Source: an uncultured Bacilli bacterium
GTDB lineage: Bacteria > Bacillota_I > Bacilli_A > RF39 > UBA660
NCBI GenBank assembly: GCA_934090685.1
Contig: CAKOJN010000005.1
Span: 62,001-126,000 of the forward strand
Direction: 5' to 3'
DNA length: 64,000 nt
Under the pieces are notes generated by a model that did no database searches, had not been told where the DNA came from, and saw nothing but the letters and a program-made list of their open reading frames with translations. The translations under genes and the position numbers were made by a program. The first letter of the stretch is position 1. Every line of letters starts with the position of its first letter. This document shows positions 15,183-23,802 of the stretch, piece after piece.

Positions 15183-15854
15183 TCAATTATTACTTAGTTT
15201 CATTTGATATGCTTTTTCAGTTATTCTTGTGTCTTCTATTTCTTCTAATAAATAGTTTATTTCATTAGTTTTATATTTTCTTTTTTTCAAGAATCCTTCT
15301 AATTCAAAATTATCATACATTTCATTAAACATATCTACATTTTCTCTATATAAACACAACAATTCTTTCTTTTTACTTATATTAATATCTGAATTTTCAA
15401 GGCTAGATATTTTACTTTCAATTTCTTTTTTCTTAACGTCTTTTATTAATGAATTTTCTAGTACTAAGTCTTTACTTTTAGTTTCTGCTAGTTGTTTTTC
15501 TCTTTCTTCCATATCCAGTTTTCTATCACGATTTTTTAAATATTTAAGACAATCTTTTAATCTTCTAAGTCTGTTACGATTATTTATAATTGTTGTAGTG
15601 AAAATAATTGCTGTACCACTCATAATCATCGCAATTATACTATTTAACGCACCATGTGTAAATAAAAGACAAGCTGTTTCAGTCAAACAAGTAAGTCCAA
15701 TAAATAATCCTAAAGAAATATTCTTTTCTTTTAAATCTGTAACTATACTTTCTATATCTTTAATATTCCTTTGTAAATATTTTTTTTGATTTTCATATGA
15801 CATTGTTTGTTCATATGCATCATTATATAATTTAGATATTTCTTCATCAAACAT
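15183..15854 (-). CDS. two-helix membrane protein with flanking coiled coils
   Basis: 223 aa. Residues 1-45 and 95-165 are strongly charged and predicted coiled coil. Between them are two transmembrane segments (SLGLFIGLTCLTETACLLF and ALNSIIAMIMSGTAIIFTTT) joined by a short turn. ATG 15854 is used, with AAGGGGTGATAATT upstream. No enzymatic motif is seen. It belongs to the cluster of unknown genes and may anchor its products at the membrane. Confidence 0.7.
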   Translation of the reverse strand: MFDEEISKLYNDAYEQTMSYENQKKYLQRNIKDIESIVTDLKEKNISLGLFIGLTCLTETACLLFTHGALNSIIAMIMSGTAIIFTTTIINNRNRLRRLKDCLKYLKNRDRKLDMEEREKQLAETKSKDLVLENSLIKDVKKKEIESKISSLENSDINISKKKELLCLYRENVDMFNEMYDNFELEGFLKKRKYKTNEINYLLEEIEDTRITEKAYQMKLSNN

Positions 15855-15869
15855 AATTATCACCCCTTT

Positions 15870-16352
15870 TTATTCGCCATTTTTTCTATATAATTTACGT
15901 GTCATTTTAGTTGTAAATTTATTATCAAATTCACTATATACACCTTCACGGTATAAATAAGTACTTAATGTAAACATAAAAGTAATTGAAATTAGTGGTT
16001 TTTCCATTCCAATATTTCTTTTAATAAACATTTCTGGAAAGATACCAACATTATCACACCACATACCAAGAGAAATTAAATCATAATATCTTTCTTTGTA
16101 TTCATCTAATAGTTCATCTGATAAATTGAAAGGTATTTCTGTTTCTACTCTATATATTGCAAAATTTCCACAAAAACTATCGATATCTAGACTTTCAAAA
16201 TAATCAATTGCCTTTTTAAATATTTGTGCAGTATTTTTTCTTCTCATTGCTAGTTCTAATTCATTAACAATTTCTTCTTGCTCTTCTTGTTCTTCTTCAT
16301 CATCAAGATAAAAACAATTCATATCATTTTCTATTTTATCGTATAAAGTCAT
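15870..16352 (-). CDS. hypothetical protein, tandem paralogue 3
   Basis: 160 aa. An acidic Glu-rich N-terminal segment (residues 18-30) is followed by a domain sharing order and short motifs with the next two upstream genes, most clearly YLYREGVYSEFDNKFTTKMTRKL compared with ELYEDGVYDF...LTLKLRK. It has no known family. It lies 15 bp from the membrane-protein gene. Confidence 0.65.
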   Translation of the reverse strand: MTLYDKIENDMNCFYLDDEEEQEEQEEIVNELELAMRRKNTAQIFKKAIDYFESLDIDSFCGNFAIYRVETEIPFNLSDELLDEYKERYYDLISLGMWCDNVGIFPEMFIKRNIGMEKPLISITFMFTLSTYLYREGVYSEFDNKFTTKMTRKLYRKNGE

Positions 16353-16365
16353 AATTTTTCCTATA

Positions 16366-16812
16366 TTAATTATTATTTTTGCGTAGTTTTAATGTTAGAC
16401 TATCAGTATAAGTACTTGGATTATTACTATCAATAAAATCATATACTCCATCTTCATATAATTCTTTTATCAATATAAATTTAATAACATACTTAATTTT
16501 ATTATCTCTTTTAATACTTTCACAAACTACAACACCAAACTTATTACATAATATTTTTAGATATTCAATATCAAATATTTGATTAATTATTTTTTGAATA
16601 TCAGCATCAGAACAACCTCTAGCATATGTAATATCATAAGTAAATTTAACTACATTAGAATTATCTGTACCTTCTAAAAAATTCTTCATAACAGAGTCAA
16701 ATAATTCTAAGACATTATTTTTCGTATATTCAGTTGATCTTTCTGATATTTCTTTAGAATTTCTATCATATTGTTTTATTGTTTCATTTAATAAAGATAA
16801 GTCCTTTTCCAT
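16366..16812 (-). CDS. hypothetical protein, tandem paralogue 2
   Basis: 148 aa. It has a helical N terminus (ETIKQYDRNSKEISERSTEY) resembling that of the neighbour at 16825 (MRRCDNNRKEIYRRRKKF), a central mixed region, and the shared ending FILIKELYEDGVYDF plus a Ser/Thr/Tyr stretch and LTLKLRK. It is separated from its neighbours by 12-13 bp. Function unknown; gene duplication is evident. Confidence 0.65.
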   Translation of the reverse strand: MEKDLSLLNETIKQYDRNSKEISERSTEYTKNNVLELFDSVMKNFLEGTDNSNVVKFTYDITYARGCSDADIQKIINQIFDIEYLKILCNKFGVVVCESIKRDNKIKYVIKFILIKELYEDGVYDFIDSNNPSTYTDSLTLKLRKNNN

Positions 16813-16824
16813 ATTTAATTTTCC

Positions 16825-17274
16825 TCACTTCTTTTCAAATGACATATTAAAGTCATCGATGTATGTTTCAGAATTATTAGTATTATAATCAAAATCATAA
16901 ACACCATTTTCATATAATTCTTTGTCTAATATAAAATCAATAAATAATTCATTTTCTGTATATCTAACATTCATTATAATGCCCAATACATCACAATATT
17001 CTTTTAATAATTCGAAATCTATATATTGTTTAAATATATTCATTATAGATTTACTATCCTCAACAGTATCAATTGTTATTCTTCTTGTCACTTTAAATAT
17101 CTTCTTATCTAGACCAAAATCATTAATCATATTAAAATATTCATCTAATATATCATTAACCATCATTTTAGTTCTTTTATCTATAAACTTTTTTCTTCTT
17201 CTATATATTTCTTTCCTATTATTATCGCATCTTCTCATTGTCATTTCTAATCTATCTAAACTATCATTATTCAT
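16825..17274 (-). CDS. hypothetical protein, tandem paralogue 1
   Basis: 149 aa. Same plan as the two following genes: a basic helical start, KVTRRITIDTVEDS, an LLKEYCDVLGIIMNVRY segment matching YLKILCNKFGVVVCESI of the next gene, and the ending FILDKELYENGVYDF. It starts 2 bp after the phosphoesterase stop, so the genes are cotranscribed. Function unknown. Confidence 0.65.
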   Translation of the reverse strand: MNNDSLDRLEMTMRRCDNNRKEIYRRRKKFIDKRTKMMVNDILDEYFNMINDFGLDKKIFKVTRRITIDTVEDSKSIMNIFKQYIDFELLKEYCDVLGIIMNVRYTENELFIDFILDKELYENGVYDFDYNTNNSETYIDDFNMSFEKK

Positions 17275-17276
17275 AA

Positions 17277-18461
17277 TTAACCTCTCTTTCTATATTGTGG
17301 ATCTAAATTCAATATAGATTTATATTCAATGCTTCTACTCTTCATATCAGGATATATTCTATCAATTACTTTTTCATCTTCAATAGATATATGTTTTATT
17401 AACAAATCATTTACATATCCTTTATTGAATGCAAATGATATTTCTACTACCCCAGGATTATATTTCATAACATTTGATAAACTTGGTACATTAACAAATA
17501 CTTTATTATCTCTTATATAATATTTAAATCTATGTGTATGCCCATTCAAACATATAAATGTTGGATACGATGGCATAATTATTCTACCAGTTGGAGTCTG
17601 ATGATATAAACGAATATTATCGTTTTTAATATTTATGTCCACACTAGTATAACTAGGAATTATTATATCACTTCTACTATTTTCACATGCTTCTTTAAAA
17701 CCAATCCCAGCATCCTTAAGTAAACTAAGGTCATGATCTCCACCTACTCCAAAAGTTAAAATATTGTTATCATGCGGATAATTCTTTAAAAAATATTCTA
17801 CTTGATCATATGGATTTTTAACTTTTTGTTGTATTCGTCCAAAAGCACCATCAACAAAATCACCACAACATATAATAATATTAATACCCTTTTTAGTACA
17901 ATACTCAAATGCTTTATTAATTAAATCTAATCTTTCTTTAGTACTACCAATATGTAAATCAGATATAGCAAGTACTTTCATATAGTTTTCAGGTGGTCCT
18001 GTTAAAATAGTTTCTCTAGGATAATGCTTCTCATAACAAGTATCACTTTTAAAATAAATTGAACCATCAGAATAATATTTACTTTTTATTATATGACCTT
18101 TACTTCTTAATTTAGACAATTCTTCATATAACTCTTGTCTTGTTAAATTATATTTTTTACACATATCTTCATTTGACATACCATTATTTATGCATGGTAT
18201 TAACTTATCACATTTAAATATCTTTTTTTCTCTATTTTTTAATATTTTATATTTAATTTTAGGGATTATTTCTGAATATATTAAATTAATATGATCAACT
18301 GATAAAAATAGTTCTGCTTTGTTCCCGTCATAATTAATACCAAATCTTTTTCTTAATATTGCTTGTTCATATGTATTCAATGAATTAATTGCTTCTAATA
18401 CTTCATTTTTACTACAATCATTAAACAAATCAAACAAGTTGTATTTTACAAATAATCCCAT
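17277..18461 (-). CDS. fusion of sigma-region-4-like/HTH part with calcineurin-type metallophosphoesterase
   Basis: 394 aa. Residues 15-60 (EVLEAINSLNTYEQAILRKRFGI) resemble sigma-70 region 4. Residues 85-135 contain a second helix-turn-helix-like stretch (MSNEDMCKKYNLTRQELYEEL). From about 150 there is a metallophosphoesterase with motifs AISDLHIGS, CGDFVDG, GGDHDLS (usual GNHD) and NGHTHRFKYY, so metal binding looks intact apart from the Asn. The substrate could be a nucleotide, nucleic acid or phosphoprotein. It heads the seven-gene cluster; GGGGGGAGAA is its ribosome site and a 17-bp palindrome lies just upstream. Confidence 0.8.
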   Translation of the reverse strand: MGLFVKYNLFDLFNDCSKNEVLEAINSLNTYEQAILRKRFGINYDGNKAELFLSVDHINLIYSEIIPKIKYKILKNREKKIFKCDKLIPCINNGMSNEDMCKKYNLTRQELYEELSKLRSKGHIIKSKYYSDGSIYFKSDTCYEKHYPRETILTGPPENYMKVLAISDLHIGSTKERLDLINKAFEYCTKKGINIIICCGDFVDGAFGRIQQKVKNPYDQVEYFLKNYPHDNNILTFGVGGDHDLSLLKDAGIGFKEACENSRSDIIIPSYTSVDINIKNDNIRLYHQTPTGRIIMPSYPTFICLNGHTHRFKYYIRDNKVFVNVPSLSNVMKYNPGVVEISFAFNKGYVNDLLIKHISIEDEKVIDRIYPDMKSRSIEYKSILNLDPQYRKRG

Positions 18462-18474
18462 TTCTCCCCCCTAA

Positions 18475-18491
18475 AACTTGACTTACAAGTT
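18475..18491. promoter_or_regulatory. palindrome AACTTG-N5-CAAGTT upstream of cluster
   Basis: A perfect 6-bp dyad separated by ACTTA lies between a minus-strand TATAAT (about 18503-18508) and the ribosome site of the first cluster gene. It is well placed for a repressor. Confidence 0.5.
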
Positions 18492-18537
18492 CAGTTTTAA
18501 TGCGATTATAATAACATAAAAATAGTTTAATGTAAAT

Positions 18538-18560
18538 AAAAAAAGAACCATCAGGTTCTT
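18538..18560 (-). terminator. terminator of efp
   Basis: AAGAACC-TGAT-GGTTCTT followed by five T; it begins at the stop codon. Confidence 0.9.
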
Positions 18561-19116
18561 ATCCTCTACCAAAGTATTTACCGTCTCTTGTAGTTATTAC
18601 TACATCGTCACCTTCTTTAATAAATAAAGGTGCTTTTAGAGTATATCCAGTTTCAATAGTAATATCCTTTTGAGCAGTACTTGTAGTATTTCCTTTAACA
18701 GCATCAGGAGCACTAATAACTTTATAAGAAACTTTTTCAGGTAATGTAATGCCAATTACTTCACCTTCAATATTCATAGATTCAACATTCATACCTTCTT
18801 TTAAGAATTTTGCTTCATCCTTTAAAAGACTTGATGGTAATTCTATTTGATCATATGTATTGTTATCCATAAAAACATAATTATCTCCAGCTGCATATAA
18901 ATATGAAAGTTGATTTTTTCTAACATCAGCTTTTTCCATCTTAATTCCTGCATTAAAAGTAATTTCTTGAGTAGTTCCTGCTCTTAAATTTTTAAGTTTA
19001 GTTTTAACAAAAGCACTACCTTTACCAGGTTTAACATGTTGGAATTCTACTACTTGATATATAACTCCTTCATATTTAATTGTCATTCCATTTTTAATAT
19101 CATTTACATTAAACAT
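18559..19116 (-). CDS. efp: translation elongation factor P
   Basis: 185 aa, full length. The N-terminal KOW-like domain has the loop HVKPGKGSAFVKTKLKN with the Lys that is modified in other bacteria, followed by two OB domains ending DVVITTRDGKYFGRG. EF-P relieves ribosome stalling at polyproline stretches. It starts 3 bp after the rpmG stop, with its ribosome site (AAGAAAG) inside rpmG, so the pair is cotranscribed. Confidence 0.96.
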   Translation of the reverse strand: MFNVNDIKNGMTIKYEGVIYQVVEFQHVKPGKGSAFVKTKLKNLRAGTTQEITFNAGIKMEKADVRKNQLSYLYAAGDNYVFMDNNTYDQIELPSSLLKDEAKFLKEGMNVESMNIEGEVIGITLPEKVSYKVISAPDAVKGNTTSTAQKDITIETGYTLKAPLFIKEGDDVVITTRDGKYFGRG

Positions 19117-19119
19117 ATG

Positions 19120-19290
19120 TTATGCTGCCTTTCTTTCTTTGTGAGCAGTTGTCTTATTGCATTTTTTACAGAATTTTTTAACTTCTAATTTTCCTTCAGT
19201 ATTTTGTTTATTTTTACTAGTTAAATAATTAATATTTTTACAAACTGTACATTGAAGCGCAATACCTTCTCTATTTTCTTTCTTTGCCAT
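19120..19290 (-). CDS. rpmG: ribosomal protein bL33 (zinc-binding form)
   Basis: 56 aa, below the usual ORF cut-off. It reads MAKKENREGIALQCTVCKN, then a Lys-rich middle and EVKKFCKKCNKTTAHKERK. Two CxxC pairs mark the zinc-containing form. AGGAGGACAAACTATA precedes ATG 19290. A component of the 50S subunit, cotranscribed with efp. Confidence 0.95.
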   Translation of the reverse strand: MAKKENREGIALQCTVCKNINYLTSKNKQNTEGKLEVKKFCKKCNKTTAHKERKAA

Positions 19291-19371
19291 TATAGTTTGT
19301 CCTCCTTTTTTTATACATTCAAAATTATAACAAATAAATTATGATATTACAAGCATAAATCTTATTTTAGA

Positions 19372-19821
19372 TTATAATTTCAATTTTTTTCTCATTTCCC
19401 TTTCTTCAGATCTTTTATTTCTACAATAATAAATCATTCCATTAATATAAAATTCATCAATAGAACTAACTATTTCTTCTTCTCCTCTTTTTAAATAATT
19501 ACCTATTATTTCTACACCTTTATCAGTATTATCAAGTCTAATGCCAACTCTTTCATTTGGATATACTAAACTTAATCCTTTTTTGATAAATTTAATTGGA
19601 CTTTCATTATTATAAACAATGTTAAAATCCTCATCTGTTCCTAATACTGTGAATTTATTACCTTTCTTAGAAACAAGTACACTCATCAAATAATTAGTAT
19701 CAATATTACTAGAGATATCCAATAATGCTTCATAATTTTCTACTACACCTGTCATTCCTTTAGTTGGCGATAGTAATAAATATGTTAAATATACTTCTTC
19801 TTTGTCCATTTCTTTGTCCAT
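19372..19821 (-). CDS. hypothetical protein
   Basis: 149 aa, cytoplasmic, mixed alpha/beta with an acidic centre and a basic C-terminal tail (NKRSEEREMRKKLKL). No domain is recognised. ATG 19821 is chosen because GGAGGAAAATT precedes it; the upstream extension to 19872 has no ribosome site. It is divergent from the SDR gene. Confidence 0.65.
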   Translation of the reverse strand: MDKEMDKEEVYLTYLLLSPTKGMTGVVENYEALLDISSNIDTNYLMSVLVSKKGNKFTVLGTDEDFNIVYNNESPIKFIKKGLSLVYPNERVGIRLDNTDKGVEIIGNYLKRGEEEIVSSIDEFYINGMIYYCRNKRSEEREMRKKLKL

Positions 19822-19911
19822 AATTTTCCTCCTGACTATTAAAATAATATCACAAAAATAAATATACTTCAATTATTATTAAATTTATGTTAGAATACTT
19901 TTGGTGATTTT

Positions 19912-20652
19912 ATGAAAAGAAAAACTGTTTTAGTAACCGGTTCTAGTATAGGATTAGGTTCATTTATAATTAAAAAATTCGCATCTAATAACTATAATGT
20001 TATTATAAATTATAGCACTAATAAAGATGAAGCAATGAAATTAAAAGATGAAATACTAAATGAATATAACATAGAAGTTCTAATAATTAAATGTGATATA
20101 TCAAATGAAAATGATATTGAAAATATGAAAGACACTATTATTAATAAATTTGGTAAACTAGATGTGCTTATAAATAATGCTAGTATATCAAATGATAGTC
20201 TTGTAAGTGATAAAACTAAAGAAAGTTTTATGAGAATATTAGAAGTTAATCTAGTAGGTACCTTTCTAGTATCAAGAACATTTGGTGACTTAATGTATCA
20301 AAATAAAAAAGGTATTATTATTAATATTGGTTCAACTAATGGAATAGATACATATTATGAATATAGTTTAGATTATGATAGCTCTAAAGCAGGAGTTATC
20401 AATCTTACTCATAACTTAGCTAATTATTATAGTCCTTATGTAAATGTAAATTGTGTATGTCCTGGATGGATAAATACTCCAATGAATAAAGATATGGACA
20501 CTGAATTTAGAAAGAACGAAGAAAATAAAATATTATTAAATAGATTCGCAGAACCAAATGAAATAGCCTCTTTAGTGTATTTTTTAAGCACAGAAGATGC
20601 TAGTTATATAAACGATAGTATTATAAGAATAGACGGTGGTAAAAGATGTTAA
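19912..20652 (+). CDS. short-chain dehydrogenase/reductase (FabG-like)
   Basis: 246 aa with the classical SDR features: a nucleotide-binding loop LVTGSSIGLGSF, NNAS near residue 88, Ser in NIGSTNG, the catalytic YDSSK (Tyr-x3-Lys), then CPGWINTPM and C-terminal IRIDGG. NAD(P)-dependent reduction of a carbonyl is expected. It could be FabG (3-oxoacyl-ACP reductase), but no fatty acid genes adjoin and the TGSSIG loop is slightly unusual. The ribosome site is GGTGATTTT. It overlaps the next gene by 7 nt, suggesting a functional pair. Confidence 0.85.
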   Translation: MKRKTVLVTGSSIGLGSFIIKKFASNNYNVIINYSTNKDEAMKLKDEILNEYNIEVLIIKCDISNENDIENMKDTIINKFGKLDVLINNASISNDSLVSDKTKESFMRILEVNLVGTFLVSRTFGDLMYQNKKGIIINIGSTNGIDTYYEYSLDYDSSKAGVINLTHNLANYYSPYVNVNCVCPGWINTPMNKDMDTEFRKNEENKILLNRFAEPNEIASLVYFLSTEDASYINDSIIRIDGGKRC

Positions 20653-21881
20653 AAATAGATAAAAATATAGAAAAAATTGTAAATACTGAAGAACAAAATC
20701 TAAAAGATATATTTAATAAAATAGATGAACAAACTCTAAAAAACAGTAAAAAAGTATTAGATAGTTTCCATAAATACAATTTATCTAGTAGTGATCTTTA
20801 TGGCTCTAATGGATATGGTTATAATGACATCGGTAGAGATAAAATAGATAGTATTTTTGCTGATATATTTAATGCAGAAAGTGGACTTGTTAGAAATCAA
20901 TTTATATCAGGTAGTCATGCTATTACAGTTGTATTACAAGCATTATTAAGACCAAATGATATACTTTTATCAATAACAGGTACTCCATATGATACATTAC
21001 ATGAAGTTATTGGTATTAAAGATAATAATAGTTCATTAATAAGTTATGGTGTTAATTATAAAGAAATAGATTTAATAGATAATGACTTTGACTATGAAAG
21101 TATTAAAGAAGAATTAAATAATAATATAAAAGTAATACATATTCAAAGATCAAGAGGTTACTCTACTCGTGATTCACTAGATATTAAAAAATTAGAAAAA
21201 GTTATTAAATTAATAAAAAGTATTAATAAAGATATAATTATATTTGTAGATAACTGCTACTGCGAATTTGTAGAAGATTTATCCCCTATAGAAGTAGGTG
21301 CAGATATTATGGCAGGTTCTCTTATTAAAAACCTAGGCGCAGGAATCGCTACTAACGGAGCTTATATAGTTGGAAATAAGAAACTTGTTGATTTATGCGC
21401 AGAAAGATTAACTTTGCCAGGTGAAGGCCGTGAAGTTGGTCCATCTTTTGAAGCAAACAGAATGTTTTTACTAGGTCTTTACTTCGCTCCAAGTGTAGTT
21501 AGTTCAGCATTAAAAACGTCTATTCTTACAAGCAAAGTATTAGAAAAATTAGGTTATAAAGTTAGCCCTAAATATAATGATATAAGATGTGATATAGTAC
21601 AATTAATATACTTTGATAATGAAGATGAAATTATTAAATATGCACACGGCATTCAATCATCTGGACCAATTGATTCATATGTAAAACCAATACCAAGTGA
21701 TATGCCTGGATATGATAATAAAATAATTATGGCAAGTCCATCATTCACATCAGGATCTTCAATAGAATTATCCGCAGATGGACCACTAAGAAATCCATTT
21801 GTTTTATATCAACAGGGAGGCTTATCTTATGAATATGGTAAACTTTCACTGATCAACACACTATCACAAATGAATGAATAA
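20646..21881 (+). CDS. PLP-dependent aluminium-resistance/methionine-gamma-lyase-like protein
   Basis: 411 aa, fold-type I PLP enzyme of the family annotated as cystathionine beta-lyase-like, involved in aluminium resistance (YnbB-type). Seen: YGYNDIGRDKIDSIFADIF, a substrate/cofactor region FISGSHAITVVLQALLRP, FVDNCYCEFVE, and the Schiff-base Lys in GSLIKNLGAGIATNGAYIVG. The substrate in vivo is not established. It is translationally coupled to the SDR upstream (7-nt overlap). Confidence 0.9.
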   Translation: MLKIDKNIEKIVNTEEQNLKDIFNKIDEQTLKNSKKVLDSFHKYNLSSSDLYGSNGYGYNDIGRDKIDSIFADIFNAESGLVRNQFISGSHAITVVLQALLRPNDILLSITGTPYDTLHEVIGIKDNNSSLISYGVNYKEIDLIDNDFDYESIKEELNNNIKVIHIQRSRGYSTRDSLDIKKLEKVIKLIKSINKDIIIFVDNCYCEFVEDLSPIEVGADIMAGSLIKNLGAGIATNGAYIVGNKKLVDLCAERLTLPGEGREVGPSFEANRMFLLGLYFAPSVVSSALKTSILTSKVLEKLGYKVSPKYNDIRCDIVQLIYFDNEDEIIKYAHGIQSSGPIDSYVKPIPSDMPGYDNKIIMASPSFTSGSSIELSADGPLRNPFVLYQQGGLSYEYGKLSLINTLSQMNE

Positions 21882-21888
21882 AATAAAG

Positions 21889-21915
21889 TCCCATTAATAT
21901 ACTATTAATGGGAGG
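21889..21915 (+). promoter_or_regulatory. perfect hairpin covering a ribosome binding site
   Basis: TCCCATTAAT (21889-21898), loop ATACT, ATTAATGGGA (21904-21913). The 3' arm includes most of the GGGAGG ribosome site of the next gene (start 21920). There is no T run, so it is unlikely to be a terminator. Confidence 0.65.
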
Positions 21916-21919
21916 AATA

Positions 21920-22174
21920 ATGAAAAAAGAACTTATCAAAAATTACATAAATAAGTTAACAAAACAAGATGTTATTAATTATCTAAGTCATGAATGCACA
22001 CCAGCAACAGACGAAGAAATAGATATGATTTATAATGCTATTAAAAATGATTATGAGGAAATATTAAATACTAATTTTATGAGTTATATTTCTAACTATA
22101 AATTATCATTTAATCCTGAACTCTATAAAAAAATAATAGAAAAATATAACGAATATAAAAAGTTTATTGAATAA
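21920..22174 (+). CDS. small hypothetical helical protein
   Basis: 84 aa, predicted all-helical and rich in Lys, Asn and Tyr (KKELIKNYINKLTKQDVINYL). ATG 21920 follows GGGAGGAATA; an in-frame ATG at 21908 would place the ribosome site inside the coding region. Its ribosome site is in a perfect hairpin. No known family; it is last in the SDR operon and ends in a bidirectional terminator. Confidence 0.65.
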   Translation: MKKELIKNYINKLTKQDVINYLSHECTPATDEEIDMIYNAIKNDYEEILNTNFMSYISNYKLSFNPELYKKIIEKYNEYKKFIE

Positions 22175-22194
22175 CCAATAAACTTTTATTTTAT
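22157..22194. terminator. bidirectional terminator
   Basis: AAAAGTTTATTG and CAATAAACTTTT with A/T runs on both sides, serving the + gene ending 22174 and the - gene ending 22186. Confidence 0.85.
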
Positions 22195-23313
22195 TTTGAA
22201 AACTAAATCCCTAGGTATAAAACCTGCTTCCGATTTTAATAAATCTAGTGTTTCTTGATCTTTTACATAAACTTCTTTCGCAGAACAAGTTGAAAACATT
22301 TGAGATATATAAATTAACTGACCAAATTCAAAACTACTTAAATCAAGTGAAGAAACTTTACTAAGAGCGAACATGTAGCCAAAATTCAGCACTCTTTTTG
22401 TATTAAATTTATCTAGTCCCTTTATTTCAGTTGCACTACTTTTATTGAACATATAATTCATACTCAATACATTTGATGTATCAAAACTACTTACATCTAA
22501 TACTTCAGCATCAGTATCTTCAAACATATTGTCCATTTTAGTTACCTTCGAAGTATTCAATTTATTCAAACCCTTTATTTCAGTTGCTTTAGTTCCACCA
22601 AACATATAACTCATATTTTCTACATTTGAAGTATCAAAACTACTTATATCCAATACTTCAACTGGTATTTGATAAAACATAAAATTCATATCAGTTACTT
22701 TCGATGTATTAAAATTACTCACATTTAATGTTTCTACTAAAGAATTCATAAACATACCACTCATATTAGTTACGTTAGAAGTATTAAAATGACTTAAATC
22801 TAGTACATTTGCTTTACTTTCATTAAACATACCACTCATATCAATTACTTTCGAAGTATTGATATTTTCTAATCCTTTAATTTCTTCTGCCTCGCTCCAT
22901 GAGAACATCCAATTCATATCTTCTACATTTGAAGTATCAAAATCACTTAAATCTATTGAAGAAGCTTTACTATAAGCATACATAGAACTTGTAGATACGA
23001 TAGGTTTGCCATTAATCTTAGAACATATTTTTCCACTAACAGGTTCAGTTGATTCCCTATCAGTTAACATTACTCCCCAACCATCACTATCAATATCAGC
23101 CCATTCCGCATCATTTTGATAAGCAAATCCTCTTTGCTTATACCTATAAGTATATTTTCCATTAACATATTCTGCACCATTAACTAATTCACCATCATAT
23201 TTACAGTCACCAAAATCATTAACTTTCTTAGATTCAACAAAACCAACAATACCACTAATAGATAAAATTAACCAAAAAAATACAGTTATAAATATTATTA
23301 CTTTGCTCTTCAT
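22186..23313 (-). CDS. surface protein with nine BspA/DUF285-type repeats
   Basis: 375 aa. An N-terminal hydrophobic segment (residues 5-25) acts as signal/anchor. A ~75-residue region with two Cys follows, and then nine tandem ~24-residue repeats of the form L-D-L/V-S-x-F-x-T-S-N-V-x-x-M-x-x-M-F. This is the BspA-like/DUF285 leucine-rich-type solenoid of gut bacteria and mollicutes, often involved in binding host or microbial surfaces. Some repeats alternate with a variant beginning EIKGLxxxNTSKV, suggesting duplication of a two-repeat unit. ATG 23313 has AAGGTGG upstream. It is next to pseudopilin genes. Confidence 0.85.
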   Translation of the reverse strand: MKSKVIIFITVFFWLILSISGIVGFVESKKVNDFGDCKYDGELVNGAEYVNGKYTYRYKQRGFAYQNDAEWADIDSDGWGVMLTDRESTEPVSGKICSKINGKPIVSTSSMYAYSKASSIDLSDFDTSNVEDMNWMFSWSEAEEIKGLENINTSKVIDMSGMFNESKANVLDLSHFNTSNVTNMSGMFMNSLVETLNVSNFNTSKVTDMNFMFYQIPVEVLDISSFDTSNVENMSYMFGGTKATEIKGLNKLNTSKVTKMDNMFEDTDAEVLDVSSFDTSNVLSMNYMFNKSSATEIKGLDKFNTKRVLNFGYMFALSKVSSLDLSSFEFGQLIYISQMFSTCSAKEVYVKDQETLDLLKSEAGFIPRDLVFKIK

Positions 23314-23388
23314 ATTCGCCACCTTATTATAATAATAGTTTATCATTTTTTAAGTGATTAATCAATTTATATTTAAAAAGATATAAGT

Positions 23389-23802
23389 CTAACAACTCAT
23401 ATCTTCTAACTTACTATCTTTTATATCATTTACAGTTATATCACTTATATTTTTATCATTTGTATAAATAATATGATACTTTTCATTACTAACTTTCATA
23501 TTAGTAATTACTCTATTATTAAATTTAATACAATAATTTATATTAGATGCAACATTCAATTTATTTTCATTATTATTTATTATAGATAACTTATTTCCAT
23601 TCATACTTTCCTCAGTATATTTATTATTTGCTTCATTATATATATTTTTTACTTCAATTAAGAAAGTATTTTTATTAGCACTATTATCTTCAACTTTAAT
23701 ATCTGATGGTAATGTAGTAATTTGTTTTGGTAATAAAATAAGTATTAAAGCAATAATTACTATAACAACTAATATTTCTATTAAACCAAATCCATTTCTC
23801 AT
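23389..23802 (-). CDS. prepilin-like protein (type IV pilin/ComG-type pseudopilin)
   Basis: 137 aa. A prepilin N terminus, MRNGFGLIEILVVIVIIALILILL, with a processing site after the first Gly and Glu at +5, then a 90-residue soluble domain with two Cys. It would be inserted into a pilus or secretion pseudopilus. It overlaps the upstream nfo gene by 4 nt (ATGA), so it is translated from the same mRNA, an odd pairing. Confidence 0.82.
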   Translation of the reverse strand: MRNGFGLIEILVVIVIIALILILLPKQITTLPSDIKVEDNSANKNTFLIEVKNIYNEANNKYTEESMNGNKLSIINNNENKLNVASNINYCIKFNNRVITNMKVSNEKYHIIYTNDKNISDITVNDIKDSKLEDMSC

